Below, in pieces: positions 62,412-64,000 of a stretch of 64,000 nt of DNA; the stretch's first letter is position 1; each line of letters starts with the position of its first letter. The stretch covers positions 1 to 64,000 of the forward strand of contig JBNKIR010000042.1 in NCBI GenBank assembly GCA_050290785.1, in the 5' to 3' direction. The position numbers were made by a program, and so were the translations under genes. The notes under the pieces were generated by a model. It saw nothing but the letters and a program-made list of their open reading frames with translations. It made no database searches and was not told the DNA's origin. This stretch comes from JAAGZL01 sp050290785 (GTDB lineage: Bacteria > Pseudomonadota > Gammaproteobacteria > Chromatiales > Chromatiaceae).

Positions 62412-63686
62412 TCAGATCAATGAGGCCAGCAGTGATGTCTGCTCCAATCTGTCAGCCAGGATAGTGAGGAGAACCTTATTGAATGAGGTCTGCAGTTGAT
62501 TGGATGCCGATTGAATGGCGTCAGATTTGATCTTGATGATGGTTGCGTCTGAGTTGCTGATGACGCTGGCGCTCCTGGGTTTTTTCTTTCCGTGGATGTA
62601 GGCCATCTCACCGAAACACTGTCCGGTCTCGACCAGTCCAAGGAAGGAGCCGTTTTTCATGATCCTGGCCTCACCGGAGGCGAGTATAAATAGCGAGTCG
62701 CCTATCTTACCCTCCCTGATTAGCGAACGTTCAGCCTTGAATTTTCGCCAGTTGCTAATCCGCACAACTTCCCATAGCTCCACGTCGCTGAAGTTTTTAA
62801 AGAACTCCAGGCTTTTGAGTGTGTTGAATTGTTCGGTATCAGATACATTTTCCGAAGGCATCTCAAGCTGGTCATGGGCTGCAGTGATATCCTTTGCCAT
62901 ATCGCTCCAGCTTAAGTAGCGATTGGTAGGCTCCTTCGCCATGCAACGTTCTACGATCTTGGCCAGACATTCTGGCGCGTCTGTGCGAATCACGCCGAGT
63001 GGAGTCGGATCCTCCTCTCTGATCTTGCGAATGAGTTCCGGTTGGTTTTTTGCCGAAAACGGAAGGCGACCAGACAACAGCTGATACATAACCACACCGA
63101 GTGAATATATGTCGGTCTGATGTGTAACCTCCTCACCGTTGATCTGTTCCGGTGACATATATGCAGGAGATCCAACCGCTTCCAGTATCTGGGTGTGATC
63201 TGCGTTTTCCATCAGCGCGGTACCGAAGTCGCTGACCTTTACATCGCCGTACTCATCGATCAGGAGATTGGCTGGCTTGATATCTCGGTGGATAACTCCA
63301 TGGCGGTAGCCATAATCGAGGGCGCTGCAACATTTGAAGATGATGCCGATGATATCGTCAAATGGAAGCAGGGTCTTGGGTGTGCAGTACTTCTTCAGGG
63401 TATGGCCAGGAACATACTCCATTACTATATAGTGCAGATCGTCTTCCTTACCGGCATCGTAGACGGAAACGATATGTGGGTGCCTAAGTTTTCCCGCCAG
63501 GCTGGCCTCATTCATGAACATCTTCTGGAACTTGGATCCGTTTACCGGATCTCTGAATACCGCCTGGTGGGCGATCTTTACCGCCACCTTTCCCCCGGTG
63601 AATGGATCTATCCCGAGATAAACAGAGCTGGTAGCGCCTTTGCCGATAAGGCGTTTAATATCGAACTTGCCTATGGTCTTGCGCAT
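62412..63686 (-). CDS. Ser/Thr protein kinase with C-terminal cyclic-nucleotide-binding domain
   Basis: A 424-residue protein. Kinase domain about 8-270: glycine loop IGKGATSSVYLG, VAVKIAH, catalytic HRDIKPANLL, metal-binding VSDFGTA and MSPEQINGEEVTHQTDIYSLGVVMYQLL; all catalytic residues are present. Residues about 295-420 form a cNMP-binding fold with FGEMAYIHGKKKPRSASV, keeping the Glu and Arg used for nucleotide binding. This predicts a kinase controlled by cAMP or cGMP; the fused order kinase-cNMP is unusual in bacteria. Target unknown. Confidence 0.9.
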   Translation of the reverse strand: MRKTIGKFDIKRLIGKGATSSVYLGIDPFTGGKVAVKIAHQAVFRDPVNGSKFQKMFMNEASLAGKLRHPHIVSVYDAGKEDDLHYIVMEYVPGHTLKKYCTPKTLLPFDDIIGIIFKCCSALDYGYRHGVIHRDIKPANLLIDEYGDVKVSDFGTALMENADHTQILEAVGSPAYMSPEQINGEEVTHQTDIYSLGVVMYQLLSGRLPFSAKNQPELIRKIREEDPTPLGVIRTDAPECLAKIVERCMAKEPTNRYLSWSDMAKDITAAHDQLEMPSENVSDTEQFNTLKSLEFFKNFSDVELWEVVRISNWRKFKAERSLIREGKIGDSLFILASGEARIMKNGSFLGLVETGQCFGEMAYIHGKKKPRSASVISNSDATIIKIKSDAIQSASNQLQTSFNKVLLTILADRLEQTSLLASLI

Positions 63687-63699
63687 CTATATTCCTTTG

Positions 63700-64000
63700 T
63701 TATTGGTTGCTACCAAGCACATGGTTCGTTAGCTGGCCTATTTTTTCAATCTCTATGGTTACCACATCACCGTTGGTCAGGAACAGCGGCGGTTTGCGGG
63801 CAACGCCAACACCAGGAGGCGTTCCTGTCAGTATAACCGTTCCAGGCCAAAGGGTGCGATCACGGCTGAGTTCACTTATCAGTTCGGCAACGGAAAAGAT
63901 CATATCGTTACTGTTACCATCCTGCATCACCTCTCCATTGAGTATGCATCGGATCTGCAGATCCTGGGGATCGGTAATCTCGTCAGCGGTCACCAGGACC
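63700..64000 (-). CDS. Fumarylacetoacetate hydrolase family protein (5' part missing)
   Basis: Only the C-terminal 100 or so residues are in the window; the gene continues past base 64000. The segment VTADEITDPQDLQIRCILNGEVMQDGNSNDMIFSVAELISELSRDRTLWPGTVILTGTPPGVG is typical of FAH-family enzymes (C-C bond hydrolases or decarboxylases acting on oxo acids). The stop is at 63700, 13 bases upstream of the start of the kinase gene on the same strand. Confidence 0.88.
   Translation of the reverse strand, partial: VLVTADEITDPQDLQIRCILNGEVMQDGNSNDMIFSVAELISELSRDRTLWPGTVILTGTPPGVGVARKPPLFLTNGDVVTIEIEKIGQLTNHVLGSNQ

Overview
The window reads as a chromosomal segment of a gammaproteobacterium with moderate GC. 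The evidence is an RF2 gene with the programmed frameshift, ThrH, YgfZ, a DUF6763 protein, GTP-dependent PEP carboxykinase and an RpfF/RpfC/RpfG diffusible-signal-factor (DSF) system. NosL-type copper proteins, a TusA-like protein, a hemerythrin and PPDK/PEPCK would suit a facultative or microaerophilic environmental or symbiotic lineage, for example relatives of sulfur oxidisers. That placement is inference; no marker gene settles it. I saw no CRISPR array, intact insertion sequence or prophage.

Layout. 1-3600: a GH17-GT2 beta-glucan synthase-like membrane protein, then tRNA-Ser(GGA) inside an unusual mosaic of tRNA fragments and chained hairpins. 3600-6950: an operon (SDR-DoxX fusion, DUF4166, DUF2269 and a small membrane protein) behind a GbsR/MarR-type regulator, with a near-perfect palindromic operator. 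7200-7337: a probable CsrB/RsmX-type sRNA carrying six GGA motifs. 7358-12210: HDOD protein, YgfZ, an RNB exoribonuclease, a small membrane protein and MobA.

12500-22000 is visibly AT-richer than its flanks and is the most interesting region. It holds a DSF signalling locus: RpfF synthase, RpfC hybrid kinase, a dedicated acyl carrier protein and ketoacyl synthase, a B12-binding radical SAM enzyme, a kinase-less RpfC paralogue with a lost phosphotransfer histidine, and RpfG (HD-GYP). RpfG, the kinase-less paralogue and the radical SAM enzyme appear to form one operon. The set suggests synthesis or modification of a lipid signal coupled to c-di-GMP turnover.

22300-35500: ThrH, prfB (frameshifted), lysS, a second HD-GYP protein, acylphosphatase plus GIY-YIG nuclease, cold-shock protein, two Hsp20 genes with a sigma-32-like promoter, PPDK, DUF6763, L,D-transpeptidase, PilZ protein and a SprA-like putative metalloprotease. 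35600-43900: a fused 5-oxoprolinase, palindromic repeat debris, a three-gene TRAP transporter and a periplasmic MsrAB. 43900-46100: small secreted proteins of unknown function.

46100-50600: a GC-rich cluster of an FtsX/MacB-type ABC permease and ATPase, a polytopic protein with an HHHCPFC motif, a Tat-exported NosL-like protein and a second NosL, probably a copper-handling system. 50800-64000: pckG, YchJ, lytic transglycosylase, DsbB, GFA-like zinc protein, Hsp20, TusA-like protein, MscS channel, HerA-like ATPase, hemerythrin, two small unknown proteins, glgC, arfB, a Ser/Thr kinase with a cyclic-nucleotide-binding domain, and the C-terminal part of a fumarylacetoacetate hydrolase cut by the window edge.
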